DNA of 64,000 nt. Origin: an uncultured bacterium. Lineage in GTDB: Bacteria > Muiribacteriota > Ozemobacteria > Ozemobacterales > Ozemobacteraceae. The notes beneath the pieces were generated by a model. That model was not told the DNA's origin. It saw only the letters and a program-made list of their open reading frames with translations, and did no database searches. Location of the stretch: NCBI GenBank assembly GCA_937949615.1, contig CALEDQ010000013.1, positions 47,974-111,973 of the forward strand, written 5' to 3'. This document shows positions 7,440-17,240 of this stretch, in pieces (position 1 is the stretch's first letter; every line of letters starts with the position of its first letter). The position numbers and the translations under genes are program-made.

Positions 7440-9818
7440 CTAGCGGCCGGGTGCAGCTTTATTTTTCGCAGTTTTTTCAAGCTTCTGGCGGTTTTCTGCT
7501 TTTCTGAGGGCCATGTTGAGCTCGGTCTTTGTGTAGCCGAACTTTTTCATCAGAGTATCGAGATACTGCTGCTCTTCGGGCGAAACTTCGCCGTCGGCCA
7601 TCGCCATGCTGACGGCGGCTTCGAAGAGTTCTATTGCTTCTTTGCGGGTTTCGGGTTCAGGTATGAAAAGCTCACCCTGACGCATCGATTCAACTATGCC
7701 ATCGAGCATATTTTCGGGCATTGCGAAACGGGCGGCGAAATTTTTAAGCAGGTTCATTTCGGCAGGGTCGATCTTGCCATCGGCAAGCAGCATCTTTGCC
7801 GCCATCGACACCATGTCGCGGCCGGATCTGACGTTTTTCTGCTCTGCCTGCTCTCTTTTGACTTCGATGACGACCTTTTCCATCAGCTGACGCTTGCGGG
7901 CAATAATGTCGATGTATTCCTGACTTTTCTCGTTGATGGTTTTTTCGAGAATCCATTCGCTGCCGTCATTCAGAATAGTGTTGCAGTAATTACAGCTGAT
8001 GGCGAAATTTGAGGTCAGCGGGCCGCCGCACTTACGGCAGTGGGCGCTGCTGAGGGTGCTGTTTATATTGGTTTTCATGCCTTTCTGGCGCACAAGAACC
8101 AGAACATCGCGGCGCGGCCGGCTGAAACGGTGCAGTGCCGGTTCGCGGCCTTCGGGAGTGATTTCAACTGGTATGCCGCTCCAGACAAGCAGCACGTAAA
8201 GGCGCTCAACCTTGTCGGTTAAGGTAATCGCCTTGAGGGTGGCCGAGGCAAACGAAACGTTCTCCATGTATGAGTAGTTTTTTACGCCTTTGAGACCGAA
8301 TTTAAAGAATTCGCAGGCTTTTTCGGTGGCGAAACGCAGCATTGGTTCCATGATGCGTTTGCGTTCTACCAGTCTGAGCATCCAGAAAATGACGGCCGAG
8401 CGGTCTTCGACCTGCTGAATGGTAAAGCCAGGATCTGATGCGACGAGATCGTTCCAGCCGGGCACCAGGCGCGGGTTGGCGTATTCCCATTCGCAGGCCT
8501 GCGTGATCTGCGAAAGCACCCAGTCGTAATGACCGGAGCGGATGAACGATGAACAGACGGGGCAGACGGTTGCCTGGCCGATTTCGATCGGATTGCCGCA
8601 GTTCGGGCAGTTGCCTTCAAGCAGGCCCGGCTTCTGCAGAGTTTTGGCCGATGGGCGGCGAATGAACGACCAGAATTCGCTGATTGCCTGGTTCTGGTTT
8701 TCGGCATTGAGAGTCTCGCCGGTGACGATGTCGATCGCGGTTTCGACCGCTTCAGCGGTTACCAGAACGTGCACCTCGTCGAAGCTGCCATCAGAGGTGA
8801 CGCGGGCGATCTGCACCGTCTGAATCTTCACTTCGGGACAGCTGAATTTGACGCCGGCTTCCTTCTGCTCTTCGACCCGGCAGCGGAACTGCTCGTAAAG
8901 GGCGTCAGAAACCATCGCCTGAATCGTTTCGATTTTGTGGTCGTAACAGGCCTGATGAATTTTTTCGAAGGCGACGCAGAATTTGTCGATGAAAGCTTCG
9001 GGGCTGAATTTCGGGTCGCGCTGCCTGATCGCCGCAATTGCCCGTTTAATTTCACTCTTCTCCTGAATTTCGAGCATTGCCGAAAGAACGCCACGGGGCC
9101 GGCCGGTCGGCTGCAGGGGCACCTCTTCGTCATCCGTTATTCCGAGACTGGCTTCTTTTACCTTTGACCAGCTGTCGGCCAGCGCTTCGATTTCGGGGCC
9201 GATGATCGACCACAGGTCTTTTTTAAGCAGGTTGGTGGCCGGTGCGGTCTTTTTCTGCTGTGTGCTGCTGAGGCGCGACAGAATTCTGACTTCGCGGCCG
9301 GCATAGCGACTCTGCAGGGCATTGTTCGCTCTGATGGCGAACAGGTGACACATCGGCAGCATCAGAATGAAAATTGCCGGCTTCTGCAGAAAATACCAGC
9401 TGCCGGCGATCAGCATAAGCCCGATCAGCGTCAGCCCAGCGTTGCCGATGCGATTCTGATGCCAGAAAAAGACCGGCGTGACAAAGGCCGGCAGCATGAT
9501 CAGCGATTCAAGCGGGGCGATGAAAAAGTAGAAAAAACAGAAAAACAGTGAGGCGCCATACGCCAGATAGACGATCGGTTCGAGCCGTTCTATCGCTCTG
9601 ACGATTATAAAGCCGATAATCAGAAAAAAACAAAGAAATGAAACGTCGGGCGAAAAATAATGGGAGTATGACTGCGGCGGGCCTTTCAGCTCAAACACCG
9701 AAACCATCGTCGGCACAACGAAATCATCGGTGATCGTCTCGAAATAGTAGGCCATGAACGCCGCCATCATCAGCGTCATGACAAAAAATATGTAAAAGGA
9801 TTCTTTTTCAATTTTCAT
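7440..9818 (-). CDS. Membrane protein with two zinc ribbons, Tim44-like regions and TerB domain
   Basis: 792 residues. Order of parts: five to six membrane segments (about 8-30, 55-80, 83-105, 105-125, 130-185); a cytoplasmic region with Tim44-like sequence (about 255-395, ending near FDEVHVLVTAEAVETAIDIV); a first zinc ribbon CPNCGN...CPVCSS (about 405-425); a second helical/beta region; a second ribbon CRKCGG...CNYCNT (about 590-612); and a C-terminal TerB domain (about 650-780) with the paired acidic helices LADGKIDPAEMNLL and MADGEVSPEEQQYL. TerB domains sense stress or metal and TerB-Tim44 architectures are linked to membrane surveillance. It stands alone, convergent with the 4137-7424 gene. 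Exact role unknown. Confidence 0.72.
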   Translation of the reverse strand: MKIEKESFYIFFVMTLMMAAFMAYYFETITDDFVVPTMVSVFELKGPPQSYSHYFSPDVSFLCFFLIIGFIIVRAIERLEPIVYLAYGASLFFCFFYFFIAPLESLIMLPAFVTPVFFWHQNRIGNAGLTLIGLMLIAGSWYFLQKPAIFILMLPMCHLFAIRANNALQSRYAGREVRILSRLSSTQQKKTAPATNLLKKDLWSIIGPEIEALADSWSKVKEASLGITDDEEVPLQPTGRPRGVLSAMLEIQEKSEIKRAIAAIRQRDPKFSPEAFIDKFCVAFEKIHQACYDHKIETIQAMVSDALYEQFRCRVEEQKEAGVKFSCPEVKIQTVQIARVTSDGSFDEVHVLVTAEAVETAIDIVTGETLNAENQNQAISEFWSFIRRPSAKTLQKPGLLEGNCPNCGNPIEIGQATVCPVCSSFIRSGHYDWVLSQITQACEWEYANPRLVPGWNDLVASDPGFTIQQVEDRSAVIFWMLRLVERKRIMEPMLRFATEKACEFFKFGLKGVKNYSYMENVSFASATLKAITLTDKVERLYVLLVWSGIPVEITPEGREPALHRFSRPRRDVLVLVRQKGMKTNINSTLSSAHCRKCGGPLTSNFAISCNYCNTILNDGSEWILEKTINEKSQEYIDIIARKRQLMEKVVIEVKREQAEQKNVRSGRDMVSMAAKMLLADGKIDPAEMNLLKNFAARFAMPENMLDGIVESMRQGELFIPEPETRKEAIELFEAAVSMAMADGEVSPEEQQYLDTLMKKFGYTKTELNMALRKAENRQKLEKTAKNKAAPGR

Positions 9819-9846
9819 GACATCGTTCCTGCCGGATTGTTTTCAG

Positions 9847-12201
9847 TTAATTTTTGTGTTTTTCCCGGGTAATGAAGGGGGAAATCAGCTTGCGAATCTG
9901 GTCTATCTGAACAGGTTTGAAGATGCAATCATCCATGCCTGCGCTGATGCAAAGCTCTTTATCCTGTTCGACGGCATTGGCGGTCAAAGCCACGATCTGT
10001 GAGCGATGCCCCTTTCTGGCTTCGACTTTCCTGATTTCCGCGGCCGCCTGGTAGCCATCCATTTCAGGCATGAAGCAGTCGAGAATGATCAGATCGTAAT
10101 TTTTGTCAGCCGCCATCTGCACGGCTGCAAGGCCATTGGCGGCAGTGTCTGGTTCGAAGCCGAGCTGCTTGAACAGCAGACAGATTACTTTCAGATTAAT
10201 GGCAACGTCGTCGGCTACAAGAATTGCCAGTTTTGGTCTTTCAGCGGCAGATTCACTGCGGTTTTTCGAGATTTCAAGCACTGCTGCGGCTTCTTTTTCA
10301 GAATGCAGAACCCTTTCGGTCTGCTTTGCTATCGCAAGCGGCAGAGTGAACCAGAAGCAGGAGCCTTTATCAGGAACACTTTCGACGCCGCACTCGCCAC
10401 CGATAATTTCTGTGAGGCTTTTCGCGATCGACAGGCCGAGACCGGTCCCTTCCGCTTTTCTGGCCGAGCTCATTGCCAGCTGGGAAAATTTTCTGAACAG
10501 CTGTGACTGCTTTTCCAGAGGAATGCCGATGCCGGTGTCGCGAACGCTCAGTTTCAACAGAGCTTTTGTTTCGGTTTTTTCAAGGCACGCAACTTCGACC
10601 GTGACTCCGCCCTCGCGCGTGAACTTGATGGCATTGCTCATGAGATTGAGAAGAATCTGGCGGATACGGATGGGATCAGAGATGAAAATTCTGGGAATAT
10701 CGTTAGGATAAGCGCTTCTCAGAAAAATGCCCTTGCTTTCAGCGCTTTGTATGAGCAGCTTGCGGCAATCATCGAGCAGGGTTTCAAGTGAAAAGGGCTC
10801 GACTTTGAGAGACATCTGACCCGCTTCAATTTTCGAAAAATCGAGAATGTCATTTATCAGATCGAGAAGAATAGTCGCCGAAGAATGAATAATCCGCAGG
10901 TATTCACGCTTTTCTTCGTCGGCTTCGGTTTCGAGTAACAGACTGACCATGCCGAGTACGCCGTTCATCGGGGTTCTGATTTCGTGGCTCATCGATGCAA
11001 GAAAATCGCTTTTGGCAATGTTTGCCGCTTCAGCCGATTCTTTGGCCTGCAACACCTCTTTTTCGGCTTTGATACGCTCGCACATGCGCCACGATGACTG
11101 CAGCAGCAGAGTCAGCTGCAGAACATCGGTCTGGTTGTATTCAGCCTCTTTATTTGCCACTCCGACAACGCAGACGATCTGCTCGTTGTCGAAAATCGGT
11201 AATGTCAAGAAGCGCTTGAGCTGAACATGGCCCTTCGGGTAGCCCTTTTTAAGGGGGTGCTGGGCTGCAAAGTCATTGACGATAATCGGCTGCCGCTGTC
11301 GGACCGCTTCGCCCCATATGCCGGTTTTTTCGAGTTCGTAACAGGTCTGGGGGTTAACGATCGAGCATTCATGCATGACATCTTTTGACCAGGAATTCAG
11401 GATAAATTTTTGGTTTTGTTCGTTATAAAAATAAATATAGCCAATACGGCTGCCGGTAAGCTTTACCGCTTCTTCAAGCGTGAAATCCATGAGATTCTGA
11501 ATGTTGCGGTCACTGAACTGAGAAACTCTCAACAGACTGCTCAGACGTTCATGGCTTATTTTCAGGTCCATTTCGATGTTCTTGCGCTCGGTAACATCGA
11601 AACAGTAGCCAATGTAACCGGCAAAGTTCCCTTCAACGTCGATGAACGGGCAGCCGATATCGAGAATCCAGCGAAATTCGCCATCATGGCGGCGCAGCCT
11701 GTATTCCATTTCAAAAAACTCGCGCTTTTTAAAGGCAGACAACCAGATATTGACGCAGCGGTCAAAATCTTCTGGGTGAACGCCACTGGCCCAGCCATTA
11801 CCCATTTCCTGCTCCATCGTGCGGCCGGTGAATTTCAGCCAGGTGTCGTTAAACCAGTCACACATGGCGGAGGTATCTGACCGCCAGATAAGCGCCGGCG
11901 CCTTTGACAGAATGTCGAGGTAGTGCGGGCGGTTTTTTTCCAGCAGTTTTTGAGCCCTGGCGTGTTCTTCCATTTCTGCCGTCAACCCGCAGGCTCGGTT
12001 TTTTACGTTCTGTTCAAGCTCTTTTTTGCAGGCCTGGAGCTCTTCAACAGCGGCCCGCAGACTTGCCCTGGTCGATTGAAGCTCGATTTCAAGATTTTGC
12101 ATCTGCTGGCGCAGATAAGCAGGCGAGTCGAGGTCTGTGATCCCTTTAGCTTCGGGGTGTTCCTGAACCTCCCCGATCTTATCAAAAGGCTTGTCTGTCA
12201 T
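9847..12201 (-). CDS. Hybrid sensor histidine kinase (PAS-GAF-HisKA-HATPase-REC)
   Basis: 784 residues from the ATG at 12201, preceded by AAAGG; the frame stays open to 12483 but that extension overlaps the divergent photolyase gene and lacks a ribosome site. Parts in order: coiled coil (about 25-90), PAS with PAC end (about 95-215, DVTERKNIE), GAF (about 230-370), HisKA with phospho-acceptor histidine in MSHEIRTPMNG (near 405), HATPase with LLNLMSNAIKF, DTGIGI and GTGLGLSI boxes (about 515-635), and a receiver domain (about 655-775) with the acceptor aspartate in LIILDCFMPEMDG and lysine in IFKPV. No membrane segment, so a soluble sensor. No output regulator is adjacent, so the partner is unknown. 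Confidence 0.93.
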   Translation of the reverse strand: MTDKPFDKIGEVQEHPEAKGITDLDSPAYLRQQMQNLEIELQSTRASLRAAVEELQACKKELEQNVKNRACGLTAEMEEHARAQKLLEKNRPHYLDILSKAPALIWRSDTSAMCDWFNDTWLKFTGRTMEQEMGNGWASGVHPEDFDRCVNIWLSAFKKREFFEMEYRLRRHDGEFRWILDIGCPFIDVEGNFAGYIGYCFDVTERKNIEMDLKISHERLSSLLRVSQFSDRNIQNLMDFTLEEAVKLTGSRIGYIYFYNEQNQKFILNSWSKDVMHECSIVNPQTCYELEKTGIWGEAVRQRQPIIVNDFAAQHPLKKGYPKGHVQLKRFLTLPIFDNEQIVCVVGVANKEAEYNQTDVLQLTLLLQSSWRMCERIKAEKEVLQAKESAEAANIAKSDFLASMSHEIRTPMNGVLGMVSLLLETEADEEKREYLRIIHSSATILLDLINDILDFSKIEAGQMSLKVEPFSLETLLDDCRKLLIQSAESKGIFLRSAYPNDIPRIFISDPIRIRQILLNLMSNAIKFTREGGVTVEVACLEKTETKALLKLSVRDTGIGIPLEKQSQLFRKFSQLAMSSARKAEGTGLGLSIAKSLTEIIGGECGVESVPDKGSCFWFTLPLAIAKQTERVLHSEKEAAAVLEISKNRSESAAERPKLAILVADDVAINLKVICLLFKQLGFEPDTAANGLAAVQMAADKNYDLIILDCFMPEMDGYQAAAEIRKVEARKGHRSQIVALTANAVEQDKELCISAGMDDCIFKPVQIDQIRKLISPFITREKHKN

Positions 12202-12354
12202 AATGTATGGCCAACCTTTCAAAAGCTTTTGGGTGGAGCGCCGTTTATTGCCAGTTATTGACAAAGTATAACACGTCTGGAAATTTTTGTTCGCCAACAT
12301 ATTTTCATAAAAATTTGTTACACTGACCATGCTGCCGGCATACAGGAGAAAAAA

Positions 12355-13788
12355 ATGAAAGCTCTTATGTGGTTCAGGCGCGATCTGCGCATTACCGACA
12401 ACCGCGCGCTCTTTGCAGCCTGCGAAAACGGCTGTGAGACAACTGCTGTTTATGTGGTAACCCCGCAGCAGTGGCAGCAGCACGACGAATCAGCCGGCAA
12501 GCTCGCCTTCTGGCAGGCCTGTCTGCAGAAACTCGAAGCAGACCTGGCAACTCTGGGAATCGGGCTGCGGTTGCTGACTGCCCCATCTTTTTCTGAAGTG
12601 CCCCAGGCCCTGCTGCATCTGGCAAAGAGCATCGGCGCCACCGACCTTTATTTCAACAACGAATATGAGTTTAACGAAAATGTGCGCGACGATGCGGTGC
12701 TGGCTGCTTTTACCGCTGCCGGCATTGAATTACACCGATTTGACGACCGGGTTCTGCTGCCGCCCGGCAGCGTTATGACCGGCAGTGCGAGCTATTACAC
12801 GGTTTTTACGCCATTCATGAAAGCCTGGCTGAAAAAAGCTGCTGAAGCAGATCTTTCGCCGTTACCGGCCCCGCAGCCACAACCAAAGCCTATAACCTCG
12901 TCTCTTGTCGCTGATAAGCCTGCCAGTGCCGCCTGGTATTGCGATTCTGTCTGGCGCAGCGACCTGTGGCCGGCCGGCGAAAAGGCGGCACAGCAGATGC
13001 TGCAGAAGTTCGCCGCCGGCAGGGTAGGGGAATACCATGAGAAACGTGATTTCCCGGGCGTAAACGGTACCAGTCTGCTGTCGCCTTATCTTGCGGCCGG
13101 AGTTCTGTCGCCCCGGCAATGTCTGGCAGCCTTGTCTGGTGGTCAAAAAAGGTGGCCGGTCGAGGGCTCCGGTGCCTGGGTCTGGCTGTCTGAGCTGGTA
13201 TGGCGTGATTTTTATGCGCATGTTCTTGTCGGGTTTCCGCGCGTCAGCCGCGGGCAGCCGTTCAAGCTGCAGACAAAGGCCCTGCAGTGGAACTACGATT
13301 TCGAAAAGCTCGAAAAATGGCAGAATGGACAGACCGGCTTTCCGATCGTCGATGCCGCCATGCGCCAGCTGCGGCAGACCGGCTGGATGCACAATCGGCT
13401 GCGCATGATCGCTGCCATGTTTCTCAGCAAATATCTGTTCATCGACTGGCGGCTCGGCGAAAAGTTTTTTATGCAGTATCTGCTCGACGGCGACCTGGCC
13501 GCCAACAACGGCGGCTGGCAGTGGTCGGCTTCGACCGGCACCGATGCGGTGCCCTACTTTCGCATTTTCAACCCGTTCAGCCAGAGCAGCCGTTTCGACC
13601 CGGAAGGCACTTTTATTCGCAAATTCTGCCCCGAGCTTGCCGAAGTGCCGACCCCGGCGCTGCATGACCCGAAAAAGCTGGCCGCCGCAGTAAAATCATT
13701 GAATATCGATTACCCGCCTCTGCTCGTCGACCCGCAAAAAGCCCGGCAGCAGGTAATGGCGGCTTTTAAAGCCATCGGGCAGGCATGA
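12355..13788 (+). CDS. phr: Cryptochrome/photolyase family, class I CPD photolyase
   Basis: 477 residues. Light-driven repair of cyclobutane pyrimidine dimers using FAD. The N-terminal antenna-binding domain starts MKALMWFRRDLRITDN; the C-terminal FAD domain carries the family signature TGWMHNRLRMIAAMFLSKY, followed by DWRLGEKFF, the DGDLAANNGGWQWSASTGTD stretch and YFRIFNP, all near-canonical. The active-site tryptophan and asparagine in the NNGGWQW segment are retained. ATG has AGGAG at 12342-12346. It is divergent from the histidine kinase with a 153-base gap. Confidence 0.95.
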   Translation: MKALMWFRRDLRITDNRALFAACENGCETTAVYVVTPQQWQQHDESAGKLAFWQACLQKLEADLATLGIGLRLLTAPSFSEVPQALLHLAKSIGATDLYFNNEYEFNENVRDDAVLAAFTAAGIELHRFDDRVLLPPGSVMTGSASYYTVFTPFMKAWLKKAAEADLSPLPAPQPQPKPITSSLVADKPASAAWYCDSVWRSDLWPAGEKAAQQMLQKFAAGRVGEYHEKRDFPGVNGTSLLSPYLAAGVLSPRQCLAALSGGQKRWPVEGSGAWVWLSELVWRDFYAHVLVGFPRVSRGQPFKLQTKALQWNYDFEKLEKWQNGQTGFPIVDAAMRQLRQTGWMHNRLRMIAAMFLSKYLFIDWRLGEKFFMQYLLDGDLAANNGGWQWSASTGTDAVPYFRIFNPFSQSSRFDPEGTFIRKFCPELAEVPTPALHDPKKLAAAVKSLNIDYPPLLVDPQKARQQVMAAFKAIGQA

Positions 13789-13792
13789 TAAA

Positions 13793-13821
13793 ACAGCCGC
13801 CGTATCAGATGCGGCGGCTGT
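13793..13821 (-). terminator. GC-rich hairpin between convergent phr and asnB
   Basis: Perfect ten-base stem ACAGCCGCCG / CGGCGGCTGT (13793-13802 and 13812-13821) with a nine-base loop, located between two converging genes. On the minus strand it is followed by only a short TTTATC, so it would end asnB transcripts weakly; it may serve both directions. Confidence 0.6.
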
Positions 13822-13845
13822 CTGCTCGGGCTGCGGAAAGAAAAA

Positions 13846-15510
13846 TCAATAGGCCTGTTTATGCACATCGATGACGGCGCGGCCCGACGGGTCGGCCATG
13901 TTTTTGAATTTCGCATCCCATTCGAGCGCGGTCGGTGTCGAGCAGGCGACTGATTTCCAGTGCGGAACACAGCGGACTGCATGCTCGCTCGGAAAATGCT
14001 CTTCAAAAATCGACCGGTAATAATAGGCTTCTTTGGTCAGCGGCGTATTAACCGGGAATCTGAAAGCGGCATTGGCAAACATCTGGTCGGTCACCTCATG
14101 CTCGACGTGCGCTTTCAGGCTGTCGATCCACGAATAACCGACACCGTCAGAAAACTGCTCTTTCTGCCGCCAGGCCACTTCGTGCGGCAGCATGCCGCTG
14201 AAAGCTTCGCGCAGCAGCCGTTTTTCGATTTTGCCGTTGCCGCACATCTTGTCGACAGGGTTCAGGCGCATCGCCACATCGAGAAATTCCTTGTCGAGAA
14301 ATGGCACGCGGGCTTCGACGCCCCAGGCTGCCATCGACTTGTTGGCGCGGTTGCAGTCGTAAAGGTGCAGGGCAGAGAGCTTGCGCACGGTTTCCTCATG
14401 AAATTCGCGGGCGTCCGGCGCTTTGTGAAAATACAGATAACCACCAAAAATCTCGTCAGAGCCTTCGCCCGAAAGAACCATCTTGATGCCCATCGCCTTG
14501 ACATAGCGCGCCATCAGATACATTGGCGTCGAAGCGCGAATCGAGGTTACGTCATAGGTTTCGATGTGGTAGATGACGTCGCGTATGGCATCGAGGCCTT
14601 CCTGAACCGTGAAATGAATCTGGTGGTGAATGGTTCCGAGGTGATTGGCGACCTTCTGAGCGGCGGCCAGATCGGGCGAGCCTTTGAGGCCGACCGCGAA
14701 TGAATGCAGCTGCGGCCACCAGGCTTCAGACTGACAGTCGTTTTCAATGCGCCGTGCCGCATATTTTTTGGTGATTGCTGAAATGACCGAGGAGTCAAGA
14801 CCGCCGGAAAGCAGAACGCCATAGGGCACGTCGCACATCAGCTGGCGCTTGACCGCTTCTTCGAGGGCACCTCTGAGATCTTCAAGACAGGTCTGGTTGT
14901 CTTTTACCGCATCAAAGCTTTCCCAGTCACGGGTGTAATAGCGCTTGAGCTCGCCATCGCCGCTCCAGAGATAATGCCCCGGAGGAAAAACTTCTATGGT
15001 CTTGCAGACAGGCACGAGAGCCTTTAATTCAGAAGCCACGTAGAAATTTCCGTGCTCATCGCGGCCGGTATAGAGCGGAACGATGCCGATGTGATCGCGG
15101 CCGATCAGGTAGGCATCTTTTTCTGCATCGTAAAGAACGAAAGCGAATATGCCGTTGATATCATCGAGAAAGGCCGGGCCTTTTTCTTTGTAGAGGGCGA
15201 GAAGAACTTCGCAGTCTGATTTTGTCTGAAACTGAAAATCGACTTTGAGGTCTTTTTCAAGTTCCTTGTGGTTGTAGATTTCACCATTAACGGCGAGAAC
15301 GTGCGTTTTTTCAGGGTTATACAGAGGCTGGGCACCATTGCCGGGGTCGACGATCGACAGACGTTCGTGCACCAGAATCGCGCGGTCGGAAGTGTAGATT
15401 CCAGACCAGTCGGGGCCGCGATGCCGCAGCTTTTTCGACATTTCGAGGGCGGTCTTTCTCAGGGCGGTGGCGTTGGATCTGATGTTCAGAATCGCAAAAA
15501 TAGAGCACAT
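13846..15510 (-). CDS. asnB: Asparagine synthetase B, glutamine-hydrolysing
   Basis: 554 residues. Converts aspartate, glutamine and ATP to asparagine. The protein starts Met-Cys, so Cys2 is the glutaminase nucleophile after Met removal (MCSIFAILN). The glutaminase domain shows RHRGPDWSG, HERLSIVD and VNGEIYNHKE; the synthetase domain shows the PP-loop LLSGGLDSSVISA and the downstream SGEGSDEIFGGYLYFHKAP motif. The length equals the E. coli AsnB type. GAGG lies nine bases before the ATG. Confidence 0.96.
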   Translation of the reverse strand: MCSIFAILNIRSNATALRKTALEMSKKLRHRGPDWSGIYTSDRAILVHERLSIVDPGNGAQPLYNPEKTHVLAVNGEIYNHKELEKDLKVDFQFQTKSDCEVLLALYKEKGPAFLDDINGIFAFVLYDAEKDAYLIGRDHIGIVPLYTGRDEHGNFYVASELKALVPVCKTIEVFPPGHYLWSGDGELKRYYTRDWESFDAVKDNQTCLEDLRGALEEAVKRQLMCDVPYGVLLSGGLDSSVISAITKKYAARRIENDCQSEAWWPQLHSFAVGLKGSPDLAAAQKVANHLGTIHHQIHFTVQEGLDAIRDVIYHIETYDVTSIRASTPMYLMARYVKAMGIKMVLSGEGSDEIFGGYLYFHKAPDAREFHEETVRKLSALHLYDCNRANKSMAAWGVEARVPFLDKEFLDVAMRLNPVDKMCGNGKIEKRLLREAFSGMLPHEVAWRQKEQFSDGVGYSWIDSLKAHVEHEVTDQMFANAAFRFPVNTPLTKEAYYYRSIFEEHFPSEHAVRCVPHWKSVACSTPTALEWDAKFKNMADPSGRAVIDVHKQAY

Positions 15511-15674
15511 CTGTGTGAACCTCTTTTATTTATGGGTGCCCCGTATTGGGGGGTATCCGGCCGGACTTGAGGACGCCATATAATACAGGAGGCGGCACCT
15601 GATTACAATAGGTTTCAAGCGGAGATTTCTGTCAGATCGGCCGCTGGCATGCTTTGGCTGCTTCTGCGCCTTGC

Positions 15675-16106
15675 CTACGCTTCGAAAAGGGTTTTGACAA
15701 TCGCTTTTTCCGGCTTTTCTCGGTCGAAAAGAACTTCGATAGAAGTGCCTGGAATCAGCGCCATTACCGCTGCAGTTTTATGCACCGGCATCCATGACGC
15801 AAAGCGTTTGCCATCATATTCAAAGGCGAATTCGAGACGGCCGCGGTCACGCACGATGCGCAGACCGGTAACTACAGCCCGGGCAGGAATGCCGTGTTCG
15901 AAAAGCCGGGCGATGTGACTGATGCGGTCGGCAAGAGTCAGAGCAAAAGTTGCTGAAATCAGGAGCGGCAGCCATGACGGAAGATGCGCTGCACCTGGCC
16001 GCAGATACGGGAAAGCATAATGGATGCCCCAGATGATCGGGATTCCTACAGCTGAAGCCAGCGCTGGCCAGTCGTTGAGAATGATCTTTTTGATGCTGTA
16101 ATTCAT
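15675..16106 (-). CDS. Small membrane protein, DUF3592-like
   Basis: 143 residues with two hydrophobic segments (about 14-32 and 43-60), followed by a small beta-rich soluble part (AVVTGLRIVRDRGRLEFAFEYDGKRF ... IPGTSIEVLFDREKP; quoted as separate short strands). The pattern of a membrane pair followed by a beta domain that reads as a value/periplasmic barrel resembles DUF3592 proteins. The ATG overlaps the stop of the upstream hydrolase gene in an ATGA, so translation is coupled. Function unknown. Confidence 0.6.
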   Translation of the reverse strand: MNYSIKKIILNDWPALASAVGIPIIWGIHYAFPYLRPGAAHLPSWLPLLISATFALTLADRISHIARLFEHGIPARAVVTGLRIVRDRGRLEFAFEYDGKRFASWMPVHKTAAVMALIPGTSIEVLFDREKPEKAIVKTLFEA

Positions 16107-16711
16107 TGTTTTTTTCCGGCGGTTTTCTGAGAATTCGCGTCTCGAATCAGATTGCGGCAGGTTTCTTCAAGCAGTTTGAAGCTGGTATAGCCTTCTGATG
16201 CAAGAAAATGCCCGGCATTTTCGACGACGACGAAGCTGGCGCCAAGCTTTTTACTGACGCTTTCCGACATGCGCAGCGGCACGGCCAGATCGTTGGTCGA
16301 GGCAAAAACGTAAGAAGCGGCGCAGCGGCTTTTGAGAATGGCATAGTCGGGGTTGGCGGCCGTGAATGAGTCCATGACCGGCCGGTTCGGCAGCTTCTCG
16401 TCGAACGGGGCAACCAGGCAGAGGCCGCTTATTTCCCCGGTATAGATGTGTGAGAGAAATTGCAGCAGAGTGATGCAGCCGAGGCTGTGGCCGACAAAAA
16501 ATGCCCGCTTCTGCGCGGTTACTTCGTTTTTAAGGTGCGCGAGCCATTTTTGCAGGTCGGGCGTCGAAGATTCGGGCATCGCCGGAATACGAACCTCGAC
16601 GTTTTTCTGCTGAACCGCTGTCTTAAGCGACTGAAACCAGTGATTGCACGGTGCGGCGGCAAAGCCGTGAACGATATAAACGCTGCTCTTAACGCCTTCT
16701 GAGCCATTCAT
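16103..16711 (-). CDS. Alpha/beta hydrolase, RBBP9/YdeN-type serine hydrolase
   Basis: 202 residues from the ATG at 16711, which has AGGA eight bases upstream (a TTG at 16726 is possible). Family landmarks: YIVHGFAAAPCNHWFQ at the N-terminus, the nucleophile elbow VGHSLGC (serine near residue 80), an aspartate in FASTNDLAVPLRMSE and a histidine in VENAGHFLASEGY, giving a full Ser-Asp-His triad. Members of this family are small intracellular hydrolases of unknown natural substrate. Coupled to the DUF3592-like membrane protein by a four-base overlap. Confidence 0.85.
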   Translation of the reverse strand: MNGSEGVKSSVYIVHGFAAAPCNHWFQSLKTAVQQKNVEVRIPAMPESSTPDLQKWLAHLKNEVTAQKRAFFVGHSLGCITLLQFLSHIYTGEISGLCLVAPFDEKLPNRPVMDSFTAANPDYAILKSRCAASYVFASTNDLAVPLRMSESVSKKLGASFVVVENAGHFLASEGYTSFKLLEETCRNLIRDANSQKTAGKKQ

Positions 16712-16819
16712 TGTTGAATCCTGCAAAAAACAAATTCAAACATCTGAGCACCCGACTGATAGATCGGGCCGTTGAACCGGTAAATCGATTTTAATCTACA
16801 GTCACCGATGTCAGGCCGG

Positions 16820-17233
16820 TCAGATTTCTTCTTCGGTCAGCACTTCGATGCCGTTTTTCAGAAGCAGGTCAGCCGCGAAGCCGTTGCCGTCGACCAGCCG
16901 GCCCGAAAAAGTGCCGTCATAGACCTTGCCCTTGCCGCATGACGGCGATTTCGCCTTGAGAATCGCCCGCCGGCAGCCATACTCTCTGGCCAGAGCGAGA
17001 ATGATTTCGGCGCCGCGGGTGAACTGCGCCGTCACATCGGTTCCGGCTTTGCTGAAGACTTTGCCTTCTCTGATCTCTGAAGGCAGGCGCGGCGTCGTCA
17101 GACCGCCCAGCTGTTCAGGGCAGACAAGAATTGTCTTTTCGTTCTTGACCAGTTCCTTGATTTTTTCATAGCCCTTGGCCTGCCCGTCAAAGCGACAGGG
17201 CACGCCGGCCAGACAGGCACTTACAATAATCAT
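16820..17233 (-). CDS. DUF523 family protein
   Basis: 137 residues from the ATG at 17233, preceded by TGAGG; the longer frame to 17263 has no ribosome site and overlaps the upstream gene. Signature residues of DUF523 are all visible: SACLAGVPCRFDG, CPEQLGGL, PRLPSEI and KSPSCGKGKVYDG, with conserved cysteines that suggest metal or thiol chemistry. The family is cytoplasmic and its reaction is not established. It begins seven bases after the stop of the exported protein at 17241-18395, so it is probably co-transcribed. Confidence 0.88.
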   Translation of the reverse strand: MIIVSACLAGVPCRFDGQAKGYEKIKELVKNEKTILVCPEQLGGLTTPRLPSEIREGKVFSKAGTDVTAQFTRGAEIILALAREYGCRRAILKAKSPSCGKGKVYDGTFSGRLVDGNGFAADLLLKNGIEVLTEEEI

Positions 17234-17240
17234 GTTAACC

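Noticed and set aside
12202..12483. N-terminal extension of the histidine kinase
   Set aside because: It overlaps the divergent photolyase coding region, has no domain and no ribosome site.
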